Positions 1 through 7,775 are shown, counted from the first letter of the stretch. The stretch: 8,000 bases of DNA from Sphingobacteriia bacterium (GCA_009926245.1 RFPG01000044.1:1-8000), one strand, 5' to 3'. Notes: generated from the letters alone by a model not told the origin. Numbers and translations: made by a program.

Positions 1-1107
1 CGCCACCCAACGAAACGGTCCTTTGCCCTCGCAAAAAAGCGGACGGATATACGCCGGAACAAAGCCCGGAAAATCAAAAGCCTCCTTGAAACCAGCCTCC
101 AAAGCGCGACCACGGAGGTTGTTGCCATAATCAAAGGTGATGGACCCTTGGCGCTGAAAATCAACCATCAGCTCCACATGCCGACGCATGGCATCGTATG
201 CACGCTTTAGGTATTGTTGGGGATCCGATTGTCGGAGTTCGGCCGCCTCATCGGAACCCATGCCCTGCGGTAGGTAGCCCACCATCGGATCATGTGCCGA
301 GGTCTGGTCTGTTAAAACATCCGGTACGATGCCCCTTTCCTTCAACCGCTCCAACATATCAACGGCCGTTGCGATCACCCCAATGCTTAGAGCCTCTCCC
401 AAACGGCAGGCCTCCAAGGCCGCATCGATCCCCTCATCCAAATTTTCGTAAACCTTGTCCAAATAACGAGTTTCCACACGTTTGGCCGCTCGCCAAGACT
501 CCACTTCCGCCGCTAGGCAGACCCCTTCGGCCATCGTGATCGCCAAAGGCTGAGCCCCACCCATGCCACCCAAGCCTGCCGTAACACATAGTTTGCCGCG
601 AAGAGTCCCCCCAAAATGCTGACGACCCACCGCGTGGAATGTCTCGTAGGTCCCCTGCACAATGCCCTGAGAACCAATATAAATCCAAGAACCGGCCGTC
701 ATCTGCCCGTACATCATCAGACCCTTGCGCTCCAATTCATCAAAATGTTCCCAGTTGGCCCAATTCGGCACCAACATGGAATTCGAAATCAAAACCCGGG
801 GGGCGTCCACATGGGTTGGCAGAATAGCCACCGGTTTTCCGCTTTGGATAAGCAAGGTTTCGTTATCGTTCAAATCCATCAGCGCCCTTTGAATTTGATC
901 AAAAGCCTCCCGGTTACGGGCCGCTTTGCCCCGTCCTCCGTACACAATCAAATCATCGGGTCGCTCCGCCACATCGGGATCCAAATTGTTTAACAACATT
1001 CGCAAGGCCGCCTCTTGAATCCATCCCTTGCAACGAAGAGTGTTACCAACAGGCGCCCGATCACCGGGTGCAAATAGCGCAGGAGTAGCGTTAGATTTTG
1101 CGTTCAT
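1..1107 (-). CDS. hutU: Urocanate hydratase (urocanase), N-terminal two thirds; C-terminus lies beyond the left edge
   Basis: Urocanase converts urocanate to 4-imidazolone-5-propionate with tightly bound NAD+, the second step of histidine degradation in the cytosol. The reading frame is open from ATG at 1107 down to base 1 (369 codons, no stop), so the gene is cut by the window. The family is usually about 555 residues, so roughly 185 are missing, including the C-terminal part that carries the active-site cysteine. Visible family motifs are [10 protein letters not shown] (56-65), [18 protein letters not shown] (136-153), the glycine-rich [10 protein letters not shown] (178-187), DQTSAHDP (267-274) and FDYGNNLRG (325-333). 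The short N-terminus before the YGG motif resembles the classic proteobacterial-type enzyme. From memory, the urocanases of Bacteroides have a longer N-terminus. The start codon lies 15 bases after the amylase stop with no Shine-Dalgarno sequence, only an A/T-rich leader. No other hut gene is in the window. Identity is very secure. Confidence 0.96.
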   Translation of the reverse strand, partial: MNAKSNATPALFAPGDRAPVGNTLRCKGWIQEAALRMLLNNLDPDVAERPDDLIVYGGRGKAARNREAFDQIQRALMDLNDNETLLIQSGKPVAILPTHVDAPRVLISNSMLVPNWANWEHFDELERKGLMMYGQMTAGSWIYIGSQGIVQGTYETFHAVGRQHFGGTLRGKLCVTAGLGGMGGAQPLAITMAEGVCLAAEVESWRAAKRVETRYLDKVYENLDEGIDAALEACRLGEALSIGVIATAVDMLERLKERGIVPDVLTDQTSAHDPMVGYLPQGMGSDEAAELRQSDPQQYLKRAYDAMRRHVELMVDFQRQGSITFDYGNNLRGRALEAGFKEAFDFPGFVPAYIRPLFCEGKGPFRWVA

Positions 1108-1122
1108 GTTTGAAATATTTTT

Positions 1123-3159
1123 TTACCACTCCAACAAAGTGCATGTTCGGGGGGGCAGGGTAATCTCGGAATCCAGCCTGCGAAGAAGGCCGCTGGGTTG
1201 CTCGCGGACTTCCACGCCCAATGGCCAATGCTTGGCATAGCGTTCGCGGGTCACCTGCTTGGGGGTCGCGGAACCGTTCACCAAAACCAACAAATGACGG
1301 CTTCCCGACGATGCAGCACCATCGGACACCGTCCGCGCATAGACATAGACCTCATCCTCCGGGATATAATGTTCAAATTGACCCTTGGCAACGGCCTCGC
1401 TGCCTTTGCGCCATTGGCCCAATTGTTTAATTTCCGCCAAGAAAGTGGCGGTTGCGGTATCAAGCCCCCGATTTTCAAAAACCGACGCGCGATCCCCGAT
1501 CCATCCACCCGGCATGTCCTGACGAACATTGCTTCCACCCAGGCTGGCAAAATTCCCAAACAAAAGCTCCGACCCGTAGTATAATTGGGGCACACCCCGA
1601 AGGGTGTATAACATCTTGTACGCCATGAGGGCCGTGGATGCATCCTCCCTGAATTCCGACCAAGCCCTGGAAACATCGTGGTTATCCAAGAAAATAAGAT
1701 TGCGGGCCGCCTCCTTGTAAAGAAAATCCTGGGCCAAGGTGGTGTAGATTTTGCGGAGTCCACGATCCCAATCCATTTTTTCGTTGAGTCCTTCGACCAA
1801 AGCAATGCGGACCGGAAAATCAGTAACCGAGGCCAAACCTGGGCCCGCCAACCTAACCGAATCGGGCTCGCGAAAGAGCGGACAGTCCTCGGTCCAATAC
1901 GCCGATTCAGGAACACTGTGCACCCACACTTCGCCCACCAAGCCCAGGCGAGGGTATTCCCGTAGCATGGCCGCTGTCCAACGACGCATGAAGCGGGTAT
2001 CTGGATACGCATAGGTATCGATTCGATACCCCGCCAAACCCGCATATTCAATCCACCACAGGTTATTTTGAATCATGTACCGTTGCAGATCCTCGTTGGT
2101 TTGGTCCAAATCGGGCATGGGGTGATCAAACCACCCTCGACGCATCAGGGCTTTATCCTGCTCCTGGGCATAGGGATCCATCTGGGTAATGGCTCGGTAA
2201 TTGGAACGGGTAAAGGCGGGCCAACGATGCACCCACCCGCTGTCCACAGGTTGGGCTAACAAAGGATGCGTACCTCCCCAATGATTGTGCACAATGTCCA
2301 TGATGACCTTGATGCCCCGTTGGGCGCATTTACTCACCAATTCTTTGTACAAAGCATTATTCCCCAAACGGGGATCCACCCGATAGAGATCCGTCGAAGC
2401 ATATCCGTGATACGACTCCTTGGGCAAATCGTTTTCAAGCACCGGATTCAGCCACAAGGCCGTGACGCCCAGGCTCTGGATATAGTCCAAGTTTTGGAGC
2501 AAGCCTTTCAAATCCCCCCCGTGCCGGGCCTGATCAACGCCCCGATCCACCCGCTGCTCTCGCATTCCAGGAACCCGATCGTTGCTGGTATCCCCGTTCG
2601 CAAAACGATCCGGCATCACCAAATAAACCAAATCCGCAGCGCTCCAACCAGCCCCTTTCAAGGAAGACTCGATGGCCTTGGGGTCTGATTTTCGCCCAAA
2701 GGGGTAACGCAAAACCGTTTTCCACTGATTCGATCCCGGCTGAAGTCGCTGAAATTCAACGGTCTGTGGCTCGAAATCTCTTTGCATCACCAAATCCAAC
2801 CAGAGGTATTCGCGTTTGCCGGGCCCCGCAGGTCGTACCGACTGCAATTGCAAGCCCTGCGTTGGGGGTGCGATACGCCAGGCGCCGGCCTCTTCCGAAT
2901 TGGTATAGACCAAAAGCTGCAGGGTTGTGTCCTCCATTCCCACCCACCAGCAAGGGGGATCCACTCGTACGATGTTACCGTAACAACGGGCCATTGGGCT
3001 GTCACCCACGTTGGTATCCTCGGTTGCCTTCGCCTTCACCTTGTTCGGCTTACCCGCATTCGCAGAAAAGCCCAACATGGAAAGCCAGACGATCATGATC
3101 GCCCAGCCTAGGCGGCTATGAATCCATCCGTTCTGGGCTGGAATACGATTTGATTTCAT
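1123..3159 (-). CDS. Secreted GH13 alpha-glucan hydrolase (cyclomaltodextrinase/neopullulanase-like alpha-amylase)
   Basis: This is a 678-residue glycoside hydrolase of family 13, expected to cleave alpha-1,4 bonds (and possibly alpha-1,6) in maltodextrins, cyclodextrins or pullulan outside the cytoplasm. The N-terminus has basic residues followed by a hydrophobic stretch (about 19-33) and a likely signal peptidase I site after ANA (33-35). There is no lipobox cysteine. Residues about 60-150 form the N-terminal beta domain seen in Bacteroidota cyclomaltodextrinases (DPPCWWVGM, 67-75). The catalytic barrel follows: MPDRFANGD (182-190), region I DIVHNH (288-293), MPDLD (348-352), region II GYRID with nucleophile D381, region III with acid/base E410, and region IV LDNHD with D495. 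A C-terminal beta domain runs from about 590. The ATG at 3159 was chosen because it gives a proper signal peptide and starts 10 bases after the tyrS stop. The frame stays open to 3270, but only inside tyrS. Exact substrate specificity cannot be read from sequence. Confidence 0.92.
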   Translation of the reverse strand: MKSNRIPAQNGWIHSRLGWAIMIVWLSMLGFSANAGKPNKVKAKATEDTNVGDSPMARCYGNIVRVDPPCWWVGMEDTTLQLLVYTNSEEAGAWRIAPPTQGLQLQSVRPAGPGKREYLWLDLVMQRDFEPQTVEFQRLQPGSNQWKTVLRYPFGRKSDPKAIESSLKGAGWSAADLVYLVMPDRFANGDTSNDRVPGMREQRVDRGVDQARHGGDLKGLLQNLDYIQSLGVTALWLNPVLENDLPKESYHGYASTDLYRVDPRLGNNALYKELVSKCAQRGIKVIMDIVHNHWGGTHPLLAQPVDSGWVHRWPAFTRSNYRAITQMDPYAQEQDKALMRRGWFDHPMPDLDQTNEDLQRYMIQNNLWWIEYAGLAGYRIDTYAYPDTRFMRRWTAAMLREYPRLGLVGEVWVHSVPESAYWTEDCPLFREPDSVRLAGPGLASVTDFPVRIALVEGLNEKMDWDRGLRKIYTTLAQDFLYKEAARNLIFLDNHDVSRAWSEFREDASTALMAYKMLYTLRGVPQLYYGSELLFGNFASLGGSNVRQDMPGGWIGDRASVFENRGLDTATATFLAEIKQLGQWRKGSEAVAKGQFEHYIPEDEVYVYARTVSDGAASSGSRHLLVLVNGSATPKQVTRERYAKHWPLGVEVREQPSGLLRRLDSEITLPPRTCTLLEW

Positions 3160-3169
3160 CGTTTTACTA

Positions 3170-4459
3170 TCAATCTTCAAAAACCAGGAGATGAAAATTT
3201 TTCTTGCCTTTTTGGACCAACACCAAACGACCGGCCAACAAATCCTCGGTAGAAGCCTTGGCCAAAACATCGCTGCACTTTTCGCGATTGAGGCTGAGGC
3301 CTCCGCCCTCGATCATTTTACGAGCCTCCGAACGAGACCCAAAAATCCCAGAATGGTCGCTGAGCAAGGGAACCCATTCGCAACCCTCCACGAGGAGGGA
3401 CTTCGAAACCTGGTGAACGGGAACGCCCTCCAGCGCCTGCATAAGAACCTCGTGGTCCAGTCCCAGGATTTGATCCTTGGAAACCTTGCCAAACAGCAAA
3501 TCCGAAGCGGCTCTGGCCTGGGCCAGTGCTTGTTCGCCGTGCACCCGGCGGGTTACATCATCGGCTAGCAAGCGCTGCGCATGACGCTGGTGGGGAGCCT
3601 GGTCGTGGACCGAAACGGCTTCAGCGATTTCCTGCATCGATAACAACGTATAGACGGGCAAATAACGACGGGCTTCGTCGTCGCTGACATTAAGCCAAAA
3701 TTGGTAAAAGCGATAGGGGCTGGTTTTTTGAGGATCCAGCCAAATATTGCCCCCTTCGGATTTCCCGAATTTGGACCCATCTGATTTTTTGGTCAGAGGG
3801 GCGGTCAGGGCCCAGGCCTCGCTCCCATCCATGCGACGAATTAATTCGGTCCCCGTTGTGATATTTCCCCACTGATCGGAGCCACCCACCTGCACTTTGC
3901 AACCGTAATGCCGGTGCAGATGAACAAAGTCATAGCCCTGTATCAATTGGTAGCAAAACTCCATGAAGGACATGCCATTTTCTAGACGCAATTTGACCGA
4001 ATCCTTGGCCAACATGTAATTGATGGGAATATGCCGTCCCACATCCGCGATAAAGTCCAAAAAGCTCCAGTTCCCGAACCAATCTTCGTTGTTGACGAGC
4101 TGTGCGGCGGCCGGCGATGCCGAATCAAAATCCAAGAACCGCTTCAACTGGGCCTGCTGACAGGCCAGGTGATGCTCCATTTGTTCTCGGCTCAGCACAT
4201 TCCGTTCGGCACTACGGCCCGTCGGATCGCCGACACGACCGGTAGCCCCTCCCACCAAGGCGATGGGACGATGCCCGGCCCTTTGAAAGTGCACTAACAA
4301 CATGATGGGGACCAGATTGCCAATATGCAAAGAATCGGCGGTTGGGTCAAAACCCGCGTACACAGCGACTTTTTCACGCTCCAACAGGGCATCCAGCCCT
4401 GGAACAAAATCCTGCACCAGCCCTCGCTCCTGCAGGGACAAGAATAGCCCTTGGTTCAT
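3170..4459 (-). CDS. tyrS: Tyrosyl-tRNA synthetase (TyrRS)
   Basis: TyrRS charges tRNA-Tyr with tyrosine using ATP, in the cytosol as a dimer. The 429 residues match the usual bacterial length. The class I signatures are both present: HIGN (45-48) in the context GFDPTADSLHIGN, and KFGKS (230-234), the family's form of KMSKS. Tyrosine-pocket residues known from the Geobacillus enzyme are recognisable: Y34, Y170, Q174 and D177, plus GSDQWGNI (193-200). The C-terminal part (about 353-425) looks like the S4-type RNA-binding domain (SRSEARKMIEGGGLSLN) that contacts the tRNA. The N-terminus aligns with the family start, so ATG at 4459 is well supported; the next methionine comes far too late. It is the first gene of a probable tyrS - amylase - hutU transcript and is divergent from serC. 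A TAnnTTTG box sits only 7 bases before the ATG, with no Shine-Dalgarno sequence. Confidence 0.97.
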   Translation of the reverse strand: MNQGLFLSLQERGLVQDFVPGLDALLEREKVAVYAGFDPTADSLHIGNLVPIMLLVHFQRAGHRPIALVGGATGRVGDPTGRSAERNVLSREQMEHHLACQQAQLKRFLDFDSASPAAAQLVNNEDWFGNWSFLDFIADVGRHIPINYMLAKDSVKLRLENGMSFMEFCYQLIQGYDFVHLHRHYGCKVQVGGSDQWGNITTGTELIRRMDGSEAWALTAPLTKKSDGSKFGKSEGGNIWLDPQKTSPYRFYQFWLNVSDDEARRYLPVYTLLSMQEIAEAVSVHDQAPHQRHAQRLLADDVTRRVHGEQALAQARAASDLLFGKVSKDQILGLDHEVLMQALEGVPVHQVSKSLLVEGCEWVPLLSDHSGIFGSRSEARKMIEGGGLSLNREKCSDVLAKASTEDLLAGRLVLVQKGKKNFHLLVFED

Positions 4460-4466
4460 ACGGGGT

Positions 4467-4474
4467 CAAAAATA
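4467..4474 (-). promoter_or_regulatory. Candidate Bacteroidota -7 promoter box for tyrS
   Basis: Read on the minus strand the sequence is TATTTTTG, an exact match to the TAnnTTTG consensus bound by the Bacteroidota primary sigma factor. It ends 7 bases before the tyrS ATG, so transcription would start about 1-4 bases before the start codon, giving a nearly leaderless mRNA. No convincing TTTG-like -33 element is seen 19-21 bases upstream; the best is TGAA. An 8-base match can arise by chance. Confidence 0.4.
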
Positions 4475-4480
4475 GTCAAG

Positions 4481-4488
4481 TAACTTTG
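4481..4488 (+). promoter_or_regulatory. Candidate Bacteroidota -7 promoter box for serC
   Basis: The sequence TAACTTTG matches the TAnnTTTG consensus exactly and lies 40 bases before the serC ATG. It would give a leader of roughly 30-37 bases. The -33 element is weak: the nearest TTG-like run (4451-4454) is 26 bases upstream, longer than the usual 19-21. Its position in a short divergent gap between two well-defined genes supports it. No operator or riboswitch-like fold is evident between the box and the ATG. Confidence 0.5.
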
Positions 4489-4528
4489 AGGGCTTCACGG
4501 TTCACCATAAAACCCTTGAATTACTCTT

Positions 4529-5602
4529 ATGAAAATTCACAATTTTAGCGCCGGGCCTGCAATTCTTCCCCGCACGGTCCTCGAACAAGCCTCCGCCGCC
4601 CTCCTGGATTTTAACGGGACAGGCCTTTCGCTCATCGAGGTGTCCCATCGGGACAAAGATTTCGAAGGGGTGATGCACGAAGCAAGAGCGGCGGTCAAGA
4701 GGCTGTTGGGGCTGGGGGATGACTTTGAAGTCCTCTATTTGCAAGGAGGGGCCTCCCTCCAATTCGCCATGGTCCCCATGAACCTTCTGAGGCCAGCTGG
4801 GAAGGCTGCTTATGTCAATACCGGGACATGGGCGACCAAAGCCATTGAAGATGCCCAAAAACTGGGGGAAGTCCAGGTCATCGCCAGCTCCGAAGACAAG
4901 AATTTTTCCTACCTACCGACGGGCTACACCATCCCCCAAGATGTCGATTACCTGCACATCACCTCCAATAATACCATTTACGGGACCCAAATGCAGTCCT
5001 TCCCGGATAGCCCGGTACCGGTCGTTTGCGATATGTCCTCGGACATCTTTAGCCGTCCTGTTCCAGCTGCATCCATGGGGTTGATCTATGCAGGCGCCCA
5101 AAAAAACATGGGGCCGGCCGGTACCACCCTGGTTGTTATTCGCAAAGACTTGGTCGGACGCAGCGGTCGCAAGCTGAACGCCATGTTGGACTACGGGGTT
5201 CATATCAAAGGCCAAAGCATGTACAACACCCCCCCGGTCTTTGCAGTCTATGTCAGCATGCTTACCCTGCAATGGATCGAATCCCAGGGTGGATTAAGCG
5301 CCATGGAAAAACGCAACCGCGCCAAAGCCGATCTTTTGTACAGCGAAATCAATCGTAACTCACTTTTCAGACCGACCGTCACCGATGATTCGGGTTCCCT
5401 TATGAATGTGACCTTTGTCCTAAAGGAAACAACGCTCGAAGCGGTATTCGAAGGTTTACTTCGGGAGGCCGGGATTTCGGGCCTCAAAGGCCATCGTTCG
5501 GTAGGTGGGTACCGCGCCAGTATTTACAACGCCATGCCTATCGAAAGTGTTCAGGTCTTGGTCGATGTGATGCAAGCACTCGAAAACAAATACGCCTCCT
5601 AA
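4529..5602 (+). CDS. serC: Phosphoserine aminotransferase (PSAT)
   Basis: SerC transfers an amino group from glutamate to 3-phosphohydroxypyruvate, giving O-phosphoserine, the second step of serine synthesis. The related reaction on 3-hydroxy-4-phosphohydroxythreonine serves pyridoxal phosphate synthesis. At 357 residues it has the normal family length. The N-terminus NFSAGPAILP (5-14) is the family hallmark. Also visible are GGASLQF (73-79), SNNTIYGTQ (146-154), the PLP Schiff-base lysine K192 in AGAQKNMGPAG (188-198), and the C-terminal substrate-binding stretch GHRSVGGYRASIYNAM (321-336). The wording of the N-terminal 80 residues is of the Bacteroidota type. The ATG at 4529 gives the exact expected N-terminus; there is no Shine-Dalgarno sequence. 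It is the first gene of the serC - serA - DUF1015 operon, with a candidate promoter 40 bases upstream. Confidence 0.97.
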   Translation: MKIHNFSAGPAILPRTVLEQASAALLDFNGTGLSLIEVSHRDKDFEGVMHEARAAVKRLLGLGDDFEVLYLQGGASLQFAMVPMNLLRPAGKAAYVNTGTWATKAIEDAQKLGEVQVIASSEDKNFSYLPTGYTIPQDVDYLHITSNNTIYGTQMQSFPDSPVPVVCDMSSDIFSRPVPAASMGLIYAGAQKNMGPAGTTLVVIRKDLVGRSGRKLNAMLDYGVHIKGQSMYNTPPVFAVYVSMLTLQWIESQGGLSAMEKRNRAKADLLYSEINRNSLFRPTVTDDSGSLMNVTFVLKETTLEAVFEGLLREAGISGLKGHRSVGGYRASIYNAMPIESVQVLVDVMQALENKYAS

Positions 5603-5604
5603 TC

Positions 5605-5674
5605 CCATCATCCGAAGCATCCCCAAATTCCATTATTCGAAGCATCCCCAAATTCCATCATCCAAACCATCCCC
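5605..5674 (+). repeat. 25-bp tandem direct repeat, about 2.8 copies, filling the serC-serA gap
   Basis: Three head-to-tail units occupy almost the whole intergenic space. Unit 1 (5605-5629) and unit 2 (5630-5654) differ at two of 25 positions, both C to T. Unit 3 (5655-5674) is a 20-base partial copy with two substitutions relative to unit 1. The core is CATCC-GAAGCATCCCCAAATT-like and is C-rich on the plus strand. The unit length is not a multiple of three, and serC has already stopped at 5602, so it is not coding. There is no obvious inverted repeat or terminator hairpin. The serA start lies 10 bases after the last unit. Its function is unknown. Confidence 0.85.
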
Positions 5675-5684
5675 CTCTAGAAAC

Positions 5685-6626
5685 ATGAAAATATTGGCCA
5701 ACGACGGAATCGACGAAGCCGGCAAAAAAATCTTGGAAGAAGCCGGGCATACGGTGGATACCAACAAAATCCCTCAGCAGGAATTGGCCGCACGCCTTCC
5801 CGCTTACGATGGTTTGATCGTCCGCTCCGCTACCAAGGTTCGATCCGAACTTCTGGACGCTTGTCCCAATCTTCGATTGGTGGCCAGGGCCGGTGTTGGA
5901 ATGGATAATATCGATGTAGAAAACGCCCGCTCTCGCGGTATCCTCGTACTGAACACCCCGGCTGCTTCGTCGATTGCCGTGGCTGAATTGGTCTTTGCTC
6001 ATATGCTGAGTCTATGCCGATTCCTGCATCATGCGCACCGCGAAATGCCAACGCGGGGGGCGCAGGAATTCAACCAACTCAAATCATCGTATGCAGGAGG
6101 TACCGAACTCTTTGGCAAAACCCTGGGGTTGGTTGGTTTTGGTCGCATTGGCCAAGAAGTGGCCCGCATTGCCCATGGTTTTCGAATGAAAATTCTTGTT
6201 CACGATGTTCTTTTCCAAAAAGAACCCACCTTGGGCCAAGAGATGCAGTCCAAACACGGCGTAGTAATCAGCAACTTGGAAGATATGCTCCCACAATGCC
6301 ACTACCTCAGCCTTCATGTCCCAGGCCTGAATCAAGCACTGATCGGTGCCGCTGAGTTGGCAGCCATGCCAGCAGGCGCCTGCGTTATAAACGCTTCTCG
6401 AGGTGGACTGATTGACGAAAAAGCTCTTTTGGATTCCCTCAACATAGGCCATATCCGCTATGCTGGATTGGATGTATTTGAGAATGAACCCGAAGTACAT
6501 CCCGGAATATTGGGCCATCCCTCCATCAGTTCAACCCCCCACACCGGCGCTTCTACCTTGGAGGCCCAAGAGAGGATCGGCCTCGAAATGGCCCAACGCA
6601 TTTTGGAACATTTTCCAGTGGGCTGA
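5685..6626 (+). CDS. serA: D-3-phosphoglycerate dehydrogenase, short form without ACT domain
   Basis: This NAD-dependent D-2-hydroxyacid dehydrogenase is assigned as SerA, which oxidises 3-phosphoglycerate to 3-phosphohydroxypyruvate, the first committed step of serine synthesis. It has 313 residues. Features in order are an N-terminal substrate domain with ARAGVGMDNID (67-77), the NAD-binding motif GFGRIG (151-156), catalytic R239 in NASRGG, catalytic E268 in FENEP, and catalytic H286 in TPHTGAS. The protein ends just after the substrate domain is completed, so the regulatory ACT domain of longer SerA types is absent and serine feedback through it is not expected. ATG 5685 is the natural start, with no Shine-Dalgarno sequence. 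Placement directly after serC supports SerA over other hydroxyacid dehydrogenases such as glyoxylate/hydroxypyruvate reductase. DUF1015 follows 3 bases after its stop. Confidence 0.93.
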   Translation: MKILANDGIDEAGKKILEEAGHTVDTNKIPQQELAARLPAYDGLIVRSATKVRSELLDACPNLRLVARAGVGMDNIDVENARSRGILVLNTPAASSIAVAELVFAHMLSLCRFLHHAHREMPTRGAQEFNQLKSSYAGGTELFGKTLGLVGFGRIGQEVARIAHGFRMKILVHDVLFQKEPTLGQEMQSKHGVVISNLEDMLPQCHYLSLHVPGLNQALIGAAELAAMPAGACVINASRGGLIDEKALLDSLNIGHIRYAGLDVFENEPEVHPGILGHPSISSTPHTGASTLEAQERIGLEMAQRILEHFPVG

Positions 6627-6629
6627 AGC

Positions 6630-7775
6630 ATGCCCGCCTTTTTTCCTTTTGAGGCTCGGTTTCCAAATGATTTTGGAGATGCCTGTGAATCCCTCATTCA
6701 AAAGGTCCAGTCACCTCTGAACCCCCACAAAGGGTCGGATCCGATGGCGGCCGAAGCGGCAAACCAAGAAGCCTTGCAAGCATTTCAACAAATGTTAGCA
6801 GAAGGGATCTGGAGCCAAAAACCGGAACAACCCCTTTTGGTTGGGTATCAATGCCAATTCAGGGGACATACCCAGCGTGGTTTAATTGGACTCTGCGATG
6901 CGACCGAAGTCGGCACAACCATCCTCCCTCATGAAAACATACGTCAAGACCGAGCACTCGACATACAACGATGGCAAAACATGCTGCATTGCCATTGGAC
7001 TCCAGTGTATTTATCATACCGATTCAACGCCGACCTGAACCACGCCCTAACAAATATATGGTCGCAAAACAATAACTATCAATATGTTATGAAGGATGGG
7101 TCGCGCGTCGATCTCTGGCCTATCCAGAACCCTGCGTTGATTCAAAACCTTCTTCAATGCGTCCAAAAACTACCATCGCTTTACATCGCCGATGGACATC
7201 ATCGAGCAGGAGCCTGCCAAAAATTAGAAATCCAAAATGGAATTCGACCGATGTTATCGGTTTTGGTATCAGACCGTGATTTGAGGGTTTATCCTTTTTA
7301 TCGGCGTATTCTCAACGATCAAAGTCCGCTGCCTTTTTGGGATATCCTAGACCAACTCAAATCTCTTTTTCGGCTAAAACCCTGTTCCCTGGAGCAAATG
7401 TTTTATCAATACCTCCCCGCTGGTCATTTTTTATTGGTCCATCGAGAAGCTTGTTGGATCCTACAACCCTTGAACCCAGTTGACCCGCAGATTCCTGACG
7501 TACAATGGCTTCAGGAACAAGTTATTGGACCCATCTGCGGAATCGGAGATCCAGGTTCCGATCCTCGTTTGGATTTTGGAAGCATGAACATTCCATTGGA
7601 TGCCTTTCGTAGCATCTTATACCAAGCGCAAACCGAATTCATTTTGGTACCACGTGCACCGTCCCCCGAAGATGTCTTTCGTACAGCGGACCGGGGCGAA
7701 ATCATGCCCCCCAAATCCACCTCCTTCGAACCCAAAATCCCTTCCGGTTTGGTGGCCTACCTACCAAACAACTAA
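6630..7775 (+). CDS. DUF1015 family protein (ParB/SerK-like DGHHR motif), possible serine or phosphoserine enzyme
   Basis: This 381-residue soluble protein shows the marks of the DUF1015 family: PFEARFPN near the N-terminus, LPHENI (99-104), the signature YIADGHHR (185-192), and the C-terminal MPPKSTSFEPKIPSG (359-373). DUF1015 belongs to the ParB/sulfiredoxin-like fold. The DGHHR motif is shared with ADP-dependent free serine kinase SerK of Thermococcus and with ParB-like SbnI of Staphylococcus, where it binds nucleotide and phosphate. E102 in HEN is a candidate for the catalytic acid, by analogy only. Start 6630 is supported by the N-terminal motif and by the 3-base gap after serA, which implies translational coupling. 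It is shorter than the roughly 410 residues I remember as usual, and the region around 30-45 looks abbreviated. The family is clear. The biochemical role is inferred from context and fold and is not known for this protein. Confidence 0.88.
   Translation: MPAFFPFEARFPNDFGDACESLIQKVQSPLNPHKGSDPMAAEAANQEALQAFQQMLAEGIWSQKPEQPLLVGYQCQFRGHTQRGLIGLCDATEVGTTILPHENIRQDRALDIQRWQNMLHCHWTPVYLSYRFNADLNHALTNIWSQNNNYQYVMKDGSRVDLWPIQNPALIQNLLQCVQKLPSLYIADGHHRAGACQKLEIQNGIRPMLSVLVSDRDLRVYPFYRRILNDQSPLPFWDILDQLKSLFRLKPCSLEQMFYQYLPAGHFLLVHREACWILQPLNPVDPQIPDVQWLQEQVIGPICGIGDPGSDPRLDFGSMNIPLDAFRSILYQAQTEFILVPRAPSPEDVFRTADRGEIMPPKSTSFEPKIPSGLVAYLPNN

Noticed and set aside
616..993. A 125-codon plus-strand frame opposite hutU.
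   Set aside because: It is antisense to a strongly conserved urocanase region; no promoter or family resemblance was seen.
1278..2051. A 257-codon open frame on the minus strand inside the amylase gene.
   Set aside because: It is an out-of-frame shadow of the GH13 gene. Its translation is rich in Arg, Trp and Cys and resembles no family, while the main frame holds all catalytic motifs.
2266..2688. A 140-codon plus-strand frame opposite the amylase barrel.
   Set aside because: It is the complement of conserved GH13 coding sequence and has no recognisable domain.
3160..3270. A 37-codon upstream extension of the amylase reading frame.
   Set aside because: It lies almost wholly inside the 3' end of tyrS, and the longer N-terminus would bury the signal peptide. 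ATG 3159 gives a normal secretion signal.
4460..4528. A T-box or other riboswitch leader for tyrS.
   Set aside because: The leader is too short to hold such a structure, and no T-box-like sequence or terminator hairpin is visible.
5605..5674. A CRISPR-like array in the serC-serA gap.
   Set aside because: The units are directly abutting with no spacers, only about 2.8 copies exist, and no cas gene is near. It is a plain tandem repeat.
6084..6518. A 144-codon minus-strand frame opposite serA.
   Set aside because: It is a shadow of serA with no homology signal; serA carries intact NAD-binding and catalytic motifs in its own frame.
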